Below, in pieces: positions 1 to 11,420 of a stretch of 38,974 bases of DNA (the stretch's first letter is position 1; every line of letters starts with the position of its first letter). Position numbers and translations under genes: made by a program. The notes below the pieces were generated by a model. That model searched no databases and was not told the DNA's origin. It saw nothing but the letters and a program-made list of their open reading frames with translations. Source of the DNA: Sperchopsis tessellata (lineage: Eukaryota; Arthropoda; Insecta; Coleoptera; Hydrophilidae); contig JAWQRN010000097.1 in NCBI GenBank assembly GCA_033557685.1, positions 1 to 38,974 of the forward strand, read 5' to 3'.

Positions 1-337
1 TACATGATTTTCACATCTCATATATCTTTTGTTCTACATATCACAAGTGATAAATTTTTGTACACTGCAACTTCTTTGTTTAGCAGAGTTACACTTCATG
101 TCAGTTGTACGGTAACACATTTTGTACCCCTATCACTATCCATCTATGTTTTGCATTCCCCCTTTTTCCTCATATTTTATGCCACATTTACTGATATGAT
201 ATTTCTTTAGTTTTAAAATTAATATACATTTAATCTGTTGAAAAGTTGATGCAGATAATATTTTAGACAATGAAAAAACTTTTTTAGTATTTTAGATATA
301 TTTAGATATAATTTATTAACAAAATTTTTTGTTACAG
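1..337 (+). other. Dscam1: Intron upstream of constitutive exon A
   Basis: AT-rich intron sequence with no exon-like reading frame that I can recognise. The only longish frame (about 4-210) is a hydrophobic, low-complexity translation without Ig features. By homology with other insects the exon-6 cluster should lie further upstream, outside the window. The segment ends in a normal acceptor, a T-rich tract followed by TTACAG. Confidence 0.7.
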
Positions 338-600
338 ATGGTACAAATTCGTTGATGGTACTAACAGGAAGCAGGGGATTCAATTAACTGACAGAGTACG
401 ACAAGTTGCTGGTACCCTTATCATTAGAGAAGCTCGAGTTGACGATTCTGGAAAATACTTATGCGTTGTTAATAATTCAGTTGGGGGAGAAAGTGTGGAA
501 ACTGTTTTGACTGTCACTGCTCCACTAAAAGCTAACATCCAACCACAAGTGCAAACTATTGACTTTGGAAGACCAGCTGTATTTACTTGTAATTTTGAAG
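338..600 (+). CDS. Dscam1: Dscam1 constitutive exon A (C-half of Ig3, N-half of Ig4; exon-7 type)
   Basis: A 263-nt internal exon of the cell-surface adhesion receptor Dscam1. After one leading base it encodes 87 residues, beginning WYKFVDGTNRKQ and ending AVFTCNFE. The second Ig3 cysteine is at residue 42 in GKYLCVVNNSVGGESVE. Strand G then leads through TVTAPLKANIQP into Ig4, whose first cysteine is residue 84. This reads as the Drosophila Dscam1 exon following the exon-6 cluster, so the preceding alternative exon should end in (C/A)G to complete an Arg codon before the tryptophan. The acceptor is TTACAG and the donor is GTAAGA, a good match to consensus. The last base combines with exon B to give Gly. 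No initiation codon is expected because this is an internal exon. Confidence 0.96.
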
Positions 601-1431
601 GTAAGATATTTAATTTGCTTTCAATGCAACAATAGTACTTGTTATAATTTAAGTTAATATAAAGTTTAAAAAATAAAGAAAAAGGCACTGTAAGAAATGA
701 GTGAGACATTATTTAATATTATCTAGGATAGTAAGAGTTATTTTTGAATGTTATGAAGAAGATAAGAAGGCGAAATAATTATAAAATTCGTGCAATGGAA
801 GAGAATAATTTGAATGGAGAGACGGAGTTAATATTAAAAAATGGAATATGATAATATAAATAAACTTTCAAATTAGTTAAGATCATTTTTTAATTAAAGA
901 AAGATACCATAAGACGGTAAAGTGGCCGTGTTTACGCTACTTTCAAAGTTAAAAGAGGCAGAATTGAATGTAATAATTATAGATCTACATGCTTGGCATT
1001 GTTTGAGAGGTTACTTGTAAAATAAGTTATTTGCTATAAGAATGGTTAGTTTAGTTTTGTTTACTGTTTTAGTTCAAGATTTTGATGTTGTGGTATACAA
1101 GAACGTACATGTTCATAACACATACAATAAAATTAAATGTTTGAAACAAGTAGATATGAATACTAAACTAAAAAACGACTAATATTATTATACATACAAA
1201 TTTACTAAAATTATTTTACGTTAACCTCTTCATTTCTCAATATTATTTATTTAATCTACTATATAGACAATGGTCCATTTATAAAGTAGGCTTATTACAT
1301 AGAAGTTACATGGTAGAAATATACATTTATCGGTAGTACAGACAGTAAAAATGAAATAATACTAAGGTAGGACTAAAGAAATTTGTTTCGCAATAAGAAC
1401 CCAAGTTGTCTTAGGGAGAGATAGAACAGAT
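601..1431 (+). other. Dscam1: Intron A-B, left part
   Basis: AT-rich intron with no Ig-like frame on either strand. The minus-strand frame at 380-709 is mostly the antisense of exon A. I see nothing further before the retroelement relic. Confidence 0.6.
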
Positions 1432-3540
1432 CTACATGCTCATCAATGCTGGGGAACACTTCCTAAATATTGGAGAATTAATCAGGACATTAGTTCGGAC
1501 ATGGGGGAGGTAAAACAACTGTTGGTAGTTGTGGAGAAGTTTGAACAGACATATGGTGTCTATTATTTTCCGAGGGCCATGTAAAGAGGTCATGTGGAGA
1601 GTTTCAAGGAGTATTCCATTAGGATATCCTTGCTCTGGGTATATGTGGAATGTGAAAAAGAATAGATACTTGAGTAATTTCCTTTGAATTATTTCAATAT
1701 TCAATTTTAGGAACGTATAAATGCATAGTACAAAATCTTAATTGCGTCGGGATCAGAAAATCTGTTTGACATTCTTATGACGAAGCCAAGCATTCGATAG
1801 ACAAAAGAAGTGATATCACAAATATGGTAGTTGAAGGAGAGATGGCTATCAAATTTGACACCAAGATAAGTAAAGATTTCACAGCGAGCTAGTTGGGAAT
1901 CGGATATTTTATAAGAAAAGATAATGCGGGTTTGTTTTTTGGTATAAGTCATCACTTTGCACTTGTTAATGTTTAAGTACAGTTTATTGGAATCACACCA
2001 GTTGTGGAGTCTGTCAATATCAGACTGAAGGGAGATGCAATCGTGGAGGTCAATAATTCGGTAATATAGTTTGAGGTCATTGGCAAATAACAGCTTGTTA
2101 GTGGACCTAAGATAGATCCCTGTGGAACACCAGATGAAGCAATAGATATTTCAGATGAATAGCCAAGGTGATGTACTAATAACCTACGGTCAGAAAGGTA
2201 GGAGAAGAAGAATTTTGTTAATGGGTCAGAAAAACCAAAAGCTTACAGTTTCATGATGATAATCTTGTGATCAATGTGATCGAATGTATTGGCAAAGTCA
2301 GTATATATAACGTCTACTTGGGTCTGATTATCACTTGTTGATGAGAGAAACTATGTGAAGGAGCATAGATTTGATGTAGTTGACCTTCGTTACATGAACC
2401 CGTGTTGATGTATGGAGATATAGCTTTTGCAGTGAGCATATATACAGTGATGATTCGAAGACTTTGGTAAAGTTTGAAAGGATGGCTATTCTTCTGTAGT
2501 TTTTGACATCTGAGCGATTACCTGATTTGCAGATGGGGATTATGTGGGAAAGTTTTCAAACGTCAGGAAAAGTATTTGTTTTAAGGGAAAGATTAAATAA
2601 CATGATAAGTGGATTCACAAGTCTGCAGTCTTTAACCAGCATAATTTTATTCCGACCTCTAAGTATACTTTCATGTGATATATTATATAAGCACGGGAGG
2701 GTGGTGGGATTGTTGCCAGTGAAGGATGTATAGACGCTTTTGAAAAAGTGAGCATAGTTATCAACTGTATCTTGAGGACGGATTGAGGAGGAATCATTGA
2801 AGGTCATAATGGAAGGTATTGAGCCTCTTTGTTTATGTTGGTTCACATATCTCCAAAAGTTTTTTGGTTTTTTTTAATGATTCTTCTGAATTATGGATAT
2901 GTACCCTAAAGGCAATTTTTAGGACAGTTTTGATTTGGCGCCTGAGCTGCTTATATTCATTCAGGTAACGACTGTTATACGGATATTTTTTTAGTAGTGC
3001 CAGAAAATGTTTCTTACACCTGATATCACGAATAATTTCCTTAGTAAACCACGGTGGATAATTGGTTGATTTAAACTGAGTATTAGGTACGCATGTATCG
3101 AAAATGCTCTACAGAGTTGAGTAGAAGTGTAGACACGCATTATTTATGTTCGTAAAAGATTCAAGAGGAGCCCAATCTGCTTGAAGTATTATTTCGTAAA
3201 GTAATTGAATATCAGCTTTTCTGTAATTATATTTTTTAGCGTTGGGGTTTGGAGATATGTTTAGAGGTTGTTTGGTATTTATTTTGACAATAATGTATAG
3301 AGAAAAATGATGCAGGTCCTCTTGGAGTACAGGATAATCGCAACTTTTAATGCAGGTACATGGAACATTGGTATAGATATCAAGAATTCTGCCGAGAGAG
3401 TTATTTGTAGTGTTATATTGGGCCAGATTGAGATATGTAGCAAAATTGTTTATGGCAAGAGTGGTACTACAAGCAGGACACGGGTTTGTATAGTTGGGTA
3501 TGTTGAAGTCTCCCAGGATAATGATCTTGTTTTATAATAT
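1432..3540 (-). mobile_element. Jockey-like non-LTR retrotransposon relic (endonuclease C-terminus + reverse transcriptase)
   Basis: Read on the minus strand from 3540 downwards, the sequence gives a broken ORF2-type protein. It starts with the C-terminal endonuclease motif ILGDFNIPNY, followed by a linker that ends in PPWFTKEIIRDIRCKKHFLA. An RT N-terminal segment at 2846-2556 contains QHKQRGSIPSIMTFNDSSS and LFNLSLKTNTFPDV. The RT C-terminus at 1955-1707 contains CEIFTYLGVKFDSHLSFNYH and a tail continues at 1704-1432. Frames change repeatedly, stops interrupt it and the 5' end is truncated, so it cannot be active. It lies antisense to Dscam1 in the intron between exons A and B. Clade assignment rests on motif resemblance only. 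Confidence 0.85.
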
Positions 3541-4274
3541 AAATGGTAGGGATTCAAGTAGGTATGATAATTTCTTATTTTCTTTGCTTCATCTATCTTT
3601 GTAATCGTCATTTTAAACAATACAAATTATATACTTTAATTTTTCTTTAAAACGATGAACTGACTAATATTTGAATGTCATATGTGTATGATGAGGTGAT
3701 ATACATATATATTTTTTACTTATTTAGAAAGAAAATCATTAGTGTTGTCAGCTAATAAGATATTTTGATAAAAAAAAAATTAATATAGAATGTATTATAT
3801 ACAGAGGAGTCTCGGGTTTCAAACTCTGAGGTAGTACGCTTTTTGTTATAAGAAAAGGGCTGTGTTGGTCGTCTTCCAGGAGGGACATAAAACGTGGGTT
3901 ATGGGTATTGTAACTTACTGGACACCAGATGCACTGTAAAAAAAATGAACACAAAATGCAGGTACAAAGTAGAATTTTAGATAGAAGTCAAAATTGTTTT
4001 GTATATTTTATAATCTAATTTCATATCTATCAATTTCTTCAAATCTTTTACGCAAGTATAGTTCATTTTGATTATACCAGTAGATTCAATCATAATCACA
4101 ATCTGCAGTGTTATTTTAAAATTTATCTAAGGCCATACGAGAAATTTCCTAAGGCATCAATCACCCAAATTTATATCAGAGTACACGTAGGATATCCGTA
4201 AATGTATTTTTCTTCAAAATAATTTAATTATCTTTACCTATGTATCATATTTTGACTCATTATATATTTTTTAG
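3541..4274 (+). other. Dscam1: Intron A-B, right part
   Basis: AT-rich intron with no recognisable exon, RNA gene or repeat family. It ends with a T-rich acceptor (TTTTTTAG) for exon B. Confidence 0.6.
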
Positions 4275-4856
4275 GAAATCCTATCAAGACGATCAATTGG
4301 TTAAAAGATGGACGTTCTCTGGATCATCACGATGCTGTATTCAGAATTGAAGCTGTTCGCAAAGAAGATAAGGGAATGTACCAGTGTTTTATAAGAAATG
4401 ATCAGGAAAGTGCTGAAGCTACTGCAGAGTTAAAATTAGGAGGAAGATTTGAACCACCTCAGATCCGTCATGCATTTGGAGAAGAAACTCTTAAACCTGG
4501 ATCATCTGTATTTTTACAATGTATTGCCGCTGGTAATCCTACTCCAGAAATCACATGGGAACTAGATGCAAGAAGGTTATCAAACACTGATAGATATCAT
4601 ATTGGACAATATGTTACAGTCAATGGAGATGTAGTATCACAATTAAATATATCTCAAATTCATACTAATGATGGTGGATTATACAGGTGCATGGCTAGTA
4701 GCAAAGTTGGATCTGCTGACCATATTGCGAGAATTAATGTTTATGGATTACCCTTCGTTCGCTCAATGGAAAAGCAGGCTATTGTTGCTGGGGGAACTTT
4801 AATTGTACATTGCCCATTTGCTGGACACCCAATTGATACAATTGTTTGGGAACGAG
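4275..4856 (+). CDS. Dscam1: Dscam1 constitutive exon B (C-half of Ig4, Ig5, N-half of Ig6; exon-8 type)
   Basis: A 582-nt exon: two bases complete a Gly codon, then 193 residues and one trailing base. Ig4 continues with NPIKTINWLKDG (Trp8) and its second cysteine at residue 37 in KGMYQCFIRNDQESAEA. Ig5 spans about residues 56-156, with Cys82, Trp94 and Cys138 in NDGGLYRCMASSKVG. Ig6 begins at GLPFVRSMEKQAIVAGG, with Cys179 and Trp191. The frame is open throughout; the ATG at 4376 lies inside Ig4 and is not a start. The donor GTATGT is strong. The match to insect Dscam1 is close along the entire exon, which together with exon A identifies the gene. Confidence 0.97.
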
Positions 4857-5613
4857 GTATGTAAACGTTTATAATTTTAATTATTCTAATATTGATTATA
4901 CGTAAATAATGGAAAATGTTGTTTCATGTTCTCTAGCGAATAATATTCTATTTTGCATTTGTCTGGAATAAATACAGAGATTTTTTCTTAGTTGCCTAGA
5001 TCTTAAATTTGTTGTAATAAGACGTCATTTTATTGAATAGAAAGATTCAATACTTGTTTAAGTTTTCTGGAGCTTATGAATGGTTCCTTTTGTCATCATC
5101 ATAATCATTCCTCTTCTACCCATAGGATGTAAGGGTATCTTTTCATAATTTTTCCTATTTTCCTCTAACAAAGTTTGGCAACTCCAACCTATCCTGCGTT
5201 AATCTCCGTGCCTGTGTCTAGTTTCCATTTTCTTTTGTATACGTCTTATTATCTGTCCGTCTACTAATTTTGTAGTTTTAACTGTTCCACCAAGTCTAAT
5301 AAGCAAAGTCTTTTGTAAGAATTTGTTCCTTCCTTGACTTTACAAGACTATTGTGTACTTCATGTTACCTTCAAATTTATACAATGAAACATCATGAATG
5401 GTTTGTTCTGTTTTTTCAAATTAAAAATAACTAACAATAATATGACTGCTATTTCAATGTACTCTTGCGCTAAATGGTGTTTTAAGTTATTCTTTTGAAA
5501 TTGCTCATCTAAATAGAATGGTGGAATTTTGTAACAAGAAATAAATTTTCTTTTCATATGGAAACCTGGTAAAAACCCTAATTGTTACATGTCATATACC
5601 TATTACATTATTA
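4857..5613 (+). other. Dscam1: Intron B-C, left part
   Basis: AT-rich sequence between exon B and the retroelement relic, without an Ig-like frame. The minus-strand frame at 5360-5557 has no recognised motif. I see no RNA gene. Confidence 0.55.
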
Positions 5614-7937
5614 TTGTGTGTGTTTAAGACCTTTGAACGTATGATTATGGTCAGATTGGAGTATTGGTTGGAGAGTAAAAATATGATACCAGAACACATT
5701 TTTTGTTTTCGAAATAACAAGGGAGCAGTGAAATGTCTATCATATCTTGTGATGGTTATTAAGGAGTCATTAGCTACGAATCAAATTTTAACTACAGTTT
5801 TCGTTCATTTACACACTGCTTACGATCATGTCGACCTGAATACCCTGTAGAGCAAATTGAAGTCGAACTTGCCATTAGAATTGTGTCAATTTTCGAATAT
5901 GTTTGAAATTGGTTTTCTTGATGTAATATCAAATGTCATCAAGATTCAGGGAACTGTACATAAAGGGTTGTCCCAGGGAGTAACTCGTAGTCCCTTGTTG
6001 TTTAATATTTACTCACTCAATCTTAAGAACCACCTAAATTATGATGTTAATGTATTGTAATATGCAGGTGATATATACATATACATATCAAAAAAATCTA
6101 TAGAGGAATGCAAAATTTCACTAAATCAAAATATAACTTTTTTCAAAGACTGGATTAATAATAATGGCCTTTCTATCAATCAATAGTTGTTTCATTCACA
6201 AAAAAAGATTACCATTTACCCTCCAAAGCAATGTTTTGTCGACTCATGGTATAGCCATTAAATCACAAAAGAGGTATTTAGATATGATATTGAACATGTC
6301 TTTGAGATGGAGATTTCATGTAGAATATATATTATATCGAAGTGTAAGATGGGGATTAACATTCTTAGAAGTTTTTGTAAGACTTGGTGGGGGGGGTCAT
6401 CCACCAGTAGTGTTAATATGTTATAAAACCATTATTAGAAGCAGTATTGACTACGGTTCTTTTTTGTTTGTTAATGCATCCCAATTAAGCTGAACAGGGA
6501 ACAACTAAAATGCTTGCGGATAGCAACTGGAGGACTCAGATCAACACCAGCACATGCCTTGGAGGCAGAATGCTGCATCGTGCCTTTGCAACTGAGAAGA
6601 GATTATCTTTGTACTAGCTTTATTTTTAAACATATGTAATATCAACAGAATCTAACAGAAATATTTTAAAAAGTAAATCATCTCATTGTTGTGCTGAACG
6701 GAATCACTCTGGGCACATATACAGACTGAAAAATTTACACTTTAAGGTCTCAATTATGATAATTATTTTTTCAGAGCTACTACAATTATACCAATGTATG
6801 ATGAAAACCTCTTTTAAGCAAAATGCAATTTGAGGATTTACTCAAGTCAAATTTACCAAAGTGCCCTAAATTTAGCTATGAAAAAAATGCTAAGATTGAT
6901 AACCTGATAACCTTGGCTCTTCATACACTGCAGAATTGATAACTATTAAACTAGCAGTAGAATTTATTGGAACATCATCTCATTGAAGTTTTGTTATAAT
7001 GTGATTGTCAATCTACACTAAAAGTAATTAACAGTAATTTGGCTTATAAAAGTCATCTAGTATATGGCATTAGGAATTCTCTCAAAATTTTGGCTGATAA
7101 GGGAGTGCAGGTCAGTTTGCTTTGGGGTGAGAAGACACATTTAAGTCTTGTGGAATGAAGTAACAGATAGACTGACAAAGCAGGGAGCAATCAATGGCCC
7201 CTTAAACCAACTAAATGTACCTTATGACGATGTATTCCATAAATATAAGATGGAACTCAATAAGCAATGGACAATGTTTTTTATGGGGGTGTCTGCCTTG
7301 AAAGGTCACTACTATTACTCGATACAAAAAACCTTAGGCCAAATCCTTGGTTTAATGATGGAAATTTCGCCAGAAAACAAATTACTATATGTCGTCTTAG
7401 ATTTGGACATGCTATGACACCATCATATCTTTACAAAATTAAAGAAAAGAGAAATCCATATTGTGATTGTGACTTTGAGACCTTCGGGTCAATTGTACAC
7501 ATTATCATACATTGCCCGAAATACTACATAACCCGCTCCACGTTTGATTTTTCTACCGGGTATTACATTAATAAAAATAGTAAAGGACCCTAGCTTATAT
7601 ACTAAGGTTTTAAGATTAATTGAGACTGATAAAGTCAGAGTTGGTTGTCTTGTTGAAAAGGTTAAGGTAGCTCAATTCCCGTTGTTTTTTTTTTCCGGGT
7701 ACATGTGGATCGGACTTGTTACTCCTGTGTTTTTATCTCTTCTGTTTGTCCACCTATGAATCCGTTTGGACCATGTCTTGTGTTTCGTCACAAAAAGCCA
7801 TCAGGAAGGTCCCACTGAACGTGAAAAACTGTATCCTTGTGATTCCCAGTGGGCACTAGAGGCCTAGGTATTTAATTAATCTCAATAGGCCTATTAGGCA
7901 AAAAGTAGCGCTATACAAATGTATTTATAAAAAAAAA
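5614..7937 (+). mobile_element. 5'-truncated non-LTR retrotransposon relic with RT, RNase H and zinc-knuckle-like tail
   Basis: The plus strand encodes a broken retroelement protein. The RT palm is visible at 5614-6160: a degenerate motif A (HLHTAYDHVD, with His where the first catalytic Asp is usual), a degenerate LxQG motif (LSQGVTRSPLLFNIY), and YAGD in place of YADD followed by a WINNNGLSIN thumb motif. Later frames give an end-of-RT tail near 6484-6640. An RNase H end follows at about 7110-7200 (ENEVTDRLTKQGA after a frame change), then a Cys/His segment at 7430-7530 (NPYCDCDFETFG, HIIIHCPKYY). The 3' UTR ends in a short poly-A run at 7929-7937. Several stops and frameshifts and two lost catalytic aspartates make it inactive. 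Confidence 0.85.
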
Positions 7938-7969
7938 CATATTTTCAAATGCAATTTTAATATTTTTAG

Positions 7970-8131
7970 ATGGAAGAGTATTACCAATTAACAGGAAGCA
8001 GAAAGTTTTTCCCAATGGCACATTGATTATCGAAAATGTGGAACGTGCATCAGACCAAGCTACATATGTCTGTGTTACCAAGAACTCTCAAGGATACAGT
8101 GCAAGAGGATCTTTAGAAGTACAAGTAATGG
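7970..8131 (+). CDS. Dscam1: Dscam1 constitutive exon C (C-half of Ig6)
   Basis: A 162-nt exon: two bases complete the Asp codon begun in exon B, then 53 residues and a trailing G. It encodes GRVLPINRKQKVFPNGTLII, with Cys34 in the QATYVCVTKNSQGYSARG stretch, and ends LEVQVM. It closes Ig6 and presents the phase-1 junction (G|TN) that every downstream variant accepts. The donor is GTAAGT, the best in the window. As I recall it, Drosophila has only two exons between the exon-6 and exon-9 clusters, so the split inside Ig6 at ER|D would be an extra intron here. This exon is too short for a simple ORF search and rests on homology plus matching splice phases. Confidence 0.95.
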
Positions 8132-9133
8132 GTAAGTCATCAAATTTTAACCATTTACAATAAAATATTTCAATATACAATCTGACCAACTTTCATCTTT
8201 TTAAATTGTACCAGTAGTAGTATGGTTTTATCCTGTATGAGCAGTGTACTTTTATTAAATAATATATGGCCCATTAATGAAGAGAGATTCCAATTTTACA
8301 TGAAATAAATTTATTATATTTTATTATTATATAGGAAAATTTCACTTTTAAATTTCAATAAAATTTTCAATAATAATAAAAGTAATGATGTAGTTTATTA
8401 ACTAAATTTAACTTTTACTAAGGAAAGAAGTTGACAAGCAATAACGTTTATGTTTTATGCATGTAAAGTTTTCATGTACCTGCAATAGATTACCTTTTTA
8501 TTTTCTCGGACCGAATTATTTTGTAGAAAAAGATATTGGTGTATTGGATCATCAACTGCTTTCAAAATATTTTTGTATTACGCCACTTTATCGTCTAAAT
8601 GTATTATTTGTTGGTCAGATGTATATTGCACTTATTAACAGATTTTTTTTAATATTTCTGTACTTACAATTTGTTGTTTAAATTTTTAAATAAGGACGAA
8701 TATGCTTATAAGCATATTACACACATACATGTCTATGAAATATGTTTAATTATAATTTTATAAAAAAGTTAAGCAATGAATTTGAAATTTATAGGTAATC
8801 TCCAGGGGCGGCTCATCTTCGACACATTTTCAATATTTGCCGGCATTATATTTATTTGTTTTTACAACAATATGTATTTTTTTCAGAATAATTAACTAAC
8901 AACAGGTAAGCCAACACACAGGTGTTAGTGGATTTTTTTTAAATTCATACTTTAATCAAATCATTTTTCAAAATCATCGCTCGTTCATCAAAAGTACCAA
9001 GCGCATCATAATGCTGTAGCTTTACGTGTTTTTTTTTGTGACATCAGCGCTTTGGTCATATCTGCGTTGCGTACTGGTGTGTGGTATTTGTTGTGAATTA
9101 CTACTTGTGTTCAGTCCTCATTATTTCTTGTAG
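8132..9133 (+). other. Dscam1: Intron between exon C and first Ig7 variant
   Basis: The left two thirds is AT-rich with no Ig-like frame. The last 200 bases or so before 9133 are visibly less AT-rich than the other introns, as is the exon that follows. I see no docking or selector element that I can justify by eye. Confidence 0.55.
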
Positions 9134-9421
9134 TACAGCCCATGATTAGTCCCATTCAGTTTGACGGGCCCCTGAATGCAGGTGACAGCGTCGTTCTCAC
9201 TTGCTATGTCCCCAAGGGCGACCGACCTCTGAAAATCAAATGGTACCTAAACGGAAAACACATCTCTCATCACACTAAGGGAATATCGACATCTGTGTTT
9301 GGTAGCCAAGCTAGTATATTAAATATTATATCTGTGGAGCCTCATCACAGAGGCGAATATACTTGCATTGCTTCAAACAGAGCAGGAAAAGTTGAATACA
9401 CCACAATTCTTGAAGTTAACG
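9134..9421 (+). CDS. Dscam1: Dscam1 alternative Ig7 exon, variant V1
   Basis: First intact exon of the Ig7 (exon-9-type) array, 288 nt, phase 1 in and out. The domain runs VQPMISPIQFDG to TTILEVNG, with the first cysteine in VVLTCYVPKGD, tryptophan in KIKWYLNG and the second cysteine in GEYTCIASNRAGK. The acceptor is CTTGTAG|TACAG. The second AG four bases on would shift the frame into a stop, so the first is the one used. The donor GTACTT is weak. It is the most divergent copy (HHTKG and FGSQASILNIIS in place of the usual IHGISL and KRSSQLSIDS). Its codons are richer in G and C than those of its neighbours, which suggests an old, separately evolving copy. Confidence 0.92.
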
Positions 9422-9924
9422 GTACTTCTGTGCTGTTATTGTGCTAGATTATACTAGTTTATAGCCAATCTATTCGTTTTACCTTACCCTTTGAACAGTA
9501 CCTTCTTTAACCTAAATATATATATGCAAGAATATAACAGAAAATGTTTTGTTTAAATAAGAAAGAATAGTTTTTAGTTTGTAATATTGCAGTCGTGCTT
9601 ATAATTTTAAAATTTATATGTTTTTTTCATCAACTTAAACAAAAATAGTTTTTATATTCTATTAGGCAACAGGTTTTTACTTTCTTATGTTGCTTACGAA
9701 TCAAATAGAAACTTATTTTTTTAAATTTTTTATCAAATCTTTATTTATGTCCTTTAGTTTGAATTTCATGATCACCTGAAATCTAGTGTATACACTTTTT
9801 ACTGTATTTTTAAAACAAATTTATTAAAATTTCTGAAGTAATATGTGTATTAAAAATTATATTATATTTGCCAATAAACAATTATAATGAAAAAATTATA
9901 GTTAAGCTCCAAATAGCACTCTTT

Positions 9925-10138
9925 AATTTGGAGAAGCTATCAATGCTGTAGATGTAACATCTGTAAATTATAAGTTTTTAAAAGAGATCTACCAATGAAC
10001 ATATCTTGGACCTTAAATGACTCACTAGTCAGTAAAGTTCTTTATGATTGATTTAGTTTATGAAGAACATGCTGGACAATACTCTTGTATTGCTGAAAAT
10101 TCTGCTGGTGAGGCTACATACACATTTCAGAGTTAATA
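9925..10138 (+). pseudogene. Decayed Ig7 exon relic R1
   Basis: Between V1 and V2 fragments of an Ig7 exon survive in changing frames. FGEAINAVDVTSV appears first, then MNISWTLNDS near 9996, then EEHAGQYSCIAENSAGEATY up to the end. The acceptor and the P-Q-I start are gone, the middle strand (the usual HGISL to SIDSV) is deleted, stops are present, and the end reads AATA|GTACCT where intact copies have AATG|GT. It cannot encode a domain, but the order and spacing of the fragments are those of the array. Confidence 0.85.
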
Positions 10139-10272
10139 GTACCTGTGATCATTAATTTACATTGTGTGATGTATTTTTAATTTATCTTGAACCCAAAATT
10201 TCAAGTATTGAGGACTGAAACTCGTAGAAATATATTTTAAATTTCATTTGGAAAGATAGTTTTTTATTTTAG

Positions 10273-10557
10273 TTGCACCTCAAATTTTCCCCTTTACTTT
10301 TGGGGAAGAACCCATTAACTCTGGAGAAACTGTATCAATACAATGCACTATATCGAAGGGTGATTCGCCCTTAAATCTATCCTGGACTTTAAATGAAAAA
10401 GCTATCGACACTAGCAAGGGGGTAGCTATAATGAACATGAAACGTTTTAGTACTTTAAATATAGATTCTGTCCAAGCTGTTCATACAGGGAATTATACGT
10501 GCATTGCCAGTAATGATGCTGGAACAACTGTATATTCTGCTCATTTAAATGTCAACG
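10273..10557 (+). CDS. Dscam1: Dscam1 alternative Ig7 exon, variant V2
   Basis: Intact 285-nt variant, phase 1-1. It reads VAPQIFPFTFGEEPINSGET with the first cysteine in SIQCTISKGD, tryptophan in LNLSWTLNEKAI and the second cysteine in GNYTCIASNDAGTTV, ending AHLNVNG. The acceptor is TTTTAG and the weak donor is GTACAA. The variable middle is DTSKGVAIMNMKRFSTLNI, which lacks the common KRSSQLS motif. V2 and V3 sit only 134 nt apart and share the FGxxxxNxGxTxSxQCTISKGDSPLN core, so they look like sister copies. Confidence 0.94.
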
Positions 10558-10691
10558 GTACAAAAATGAAGTTTTGCGTAAATGAATTACAAATTGTATT
10601 GTTGTTTTTTTGCTGTTCATTATTTTTATTTTTGTAATCCAATAGGTACCATTCAAATATCATTCAAATGATTCCTTTATACATATTTCAG

Positions 10692-10976
10692 TCATTCCAC
10701 AAATATTTCCTTTTGATTTTGGCAATGACTACGTCAACGATGGTGATACTATATCAGTTCAGTGTACCATTTCCAAAGGGGATAGCCCTCTCAATATTAC
10801 ATGGACTTTGAATGAAAAACCCATTTCAAACTTTCAAGGAATTTCTTTGAGTTCTACAAAGCGAGTTAGTTATTTGACAATAGAATCTGTAACAGCAGAA
10901 CATGCAGGAGAATTCATTTGTTTCGCATCAAATCAAGCCGGGACCGCGAGCCATTCTGCAATATTGAATGTTAATG
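10692..10976 (+). CDS. Dscam1: Dscam1 alternative Ig7 exon, variant V3
   Basis: Intact 285-nt variant. It reads VIPQIFPFDFGNDYVNDGDT, with SVQCTISKGDSPLNITW carrying the first cysteine and the tryptophan. The middle is FQGISLSSTKRVSYLTIES. The second cysteine sits in GEFICFASNQAGTAS, where Ile replaces the usual Thr before the Cys. The acceptor is TTTCAG and the weak donor is GTACTT. Its nearest relative appears to be V2. An in-frame read-through continues for about 60 codons past the donor, which is intron and not protein. Confidence 0.94.
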
Positions 10977-11420
10977 GTACTTATACACATAGAAAGCTTT
11001 GTTTTTTTTTTTTAGCTTGTACTTCAGTGCCAATCCTAACCTATTTTTCCAACTTGCCTATGAATTTTAATATTAAAATCAAGTTTGGAAACACCTGGCA
11101 GATAATTTATGTATTTTTAACATTTTCATTGTGTTACCTCCTGAACTCATGTTTTATTGTCATAATATTTTAGGTAAATTTGGCTTCCACTGTTAACTTT
11201 TTTGCAGGCATTTATGTCTTCCAGCACCGGGAAAAAAATTATGTTTCATTTAATATGGAGTTTTATTAGGTTTAACTTCTATTTTCACTATTATTGTGCT
11301 TCTATTTTCACTCCTAACCCACCCATGTTTGATTAGAAATTGCCTTCTTTAATGTAAAATTCAAAACTTAATATTAAAAACAAAAATCTTGAATAATTTA
11401 TTTCTGTGTTAATCCAATAG

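Noticed and set aside
4..210. Open frame of 68 codons at the left edge
   Set aside because: Hydrophobic, low-complexity translation of T-rich intron; no domain and no splice-site logic.
2503..2733. Plus-strand open frame
   Set aside because: Antisense of the reverse transcriptase relic; no independent support.
3307..3537. Plus-strand open frame
   Set aside because: It is the antisense of the endonuclease part of the minus-strand retrotransposon (ILGDFNIP on the other strand).
8457..8681. Open frame of 74 codons in the intron before V1
   Set aside because: Aromatic-rich AT-driven translation with no Ig or other motif and no plausible splice phase.
10808..11173. Continuous frame extending V3 past its donor
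   Set aside because: The part after NVNG is intron. All copies end at the same AATG|GT position, so the extension is chance read-through.
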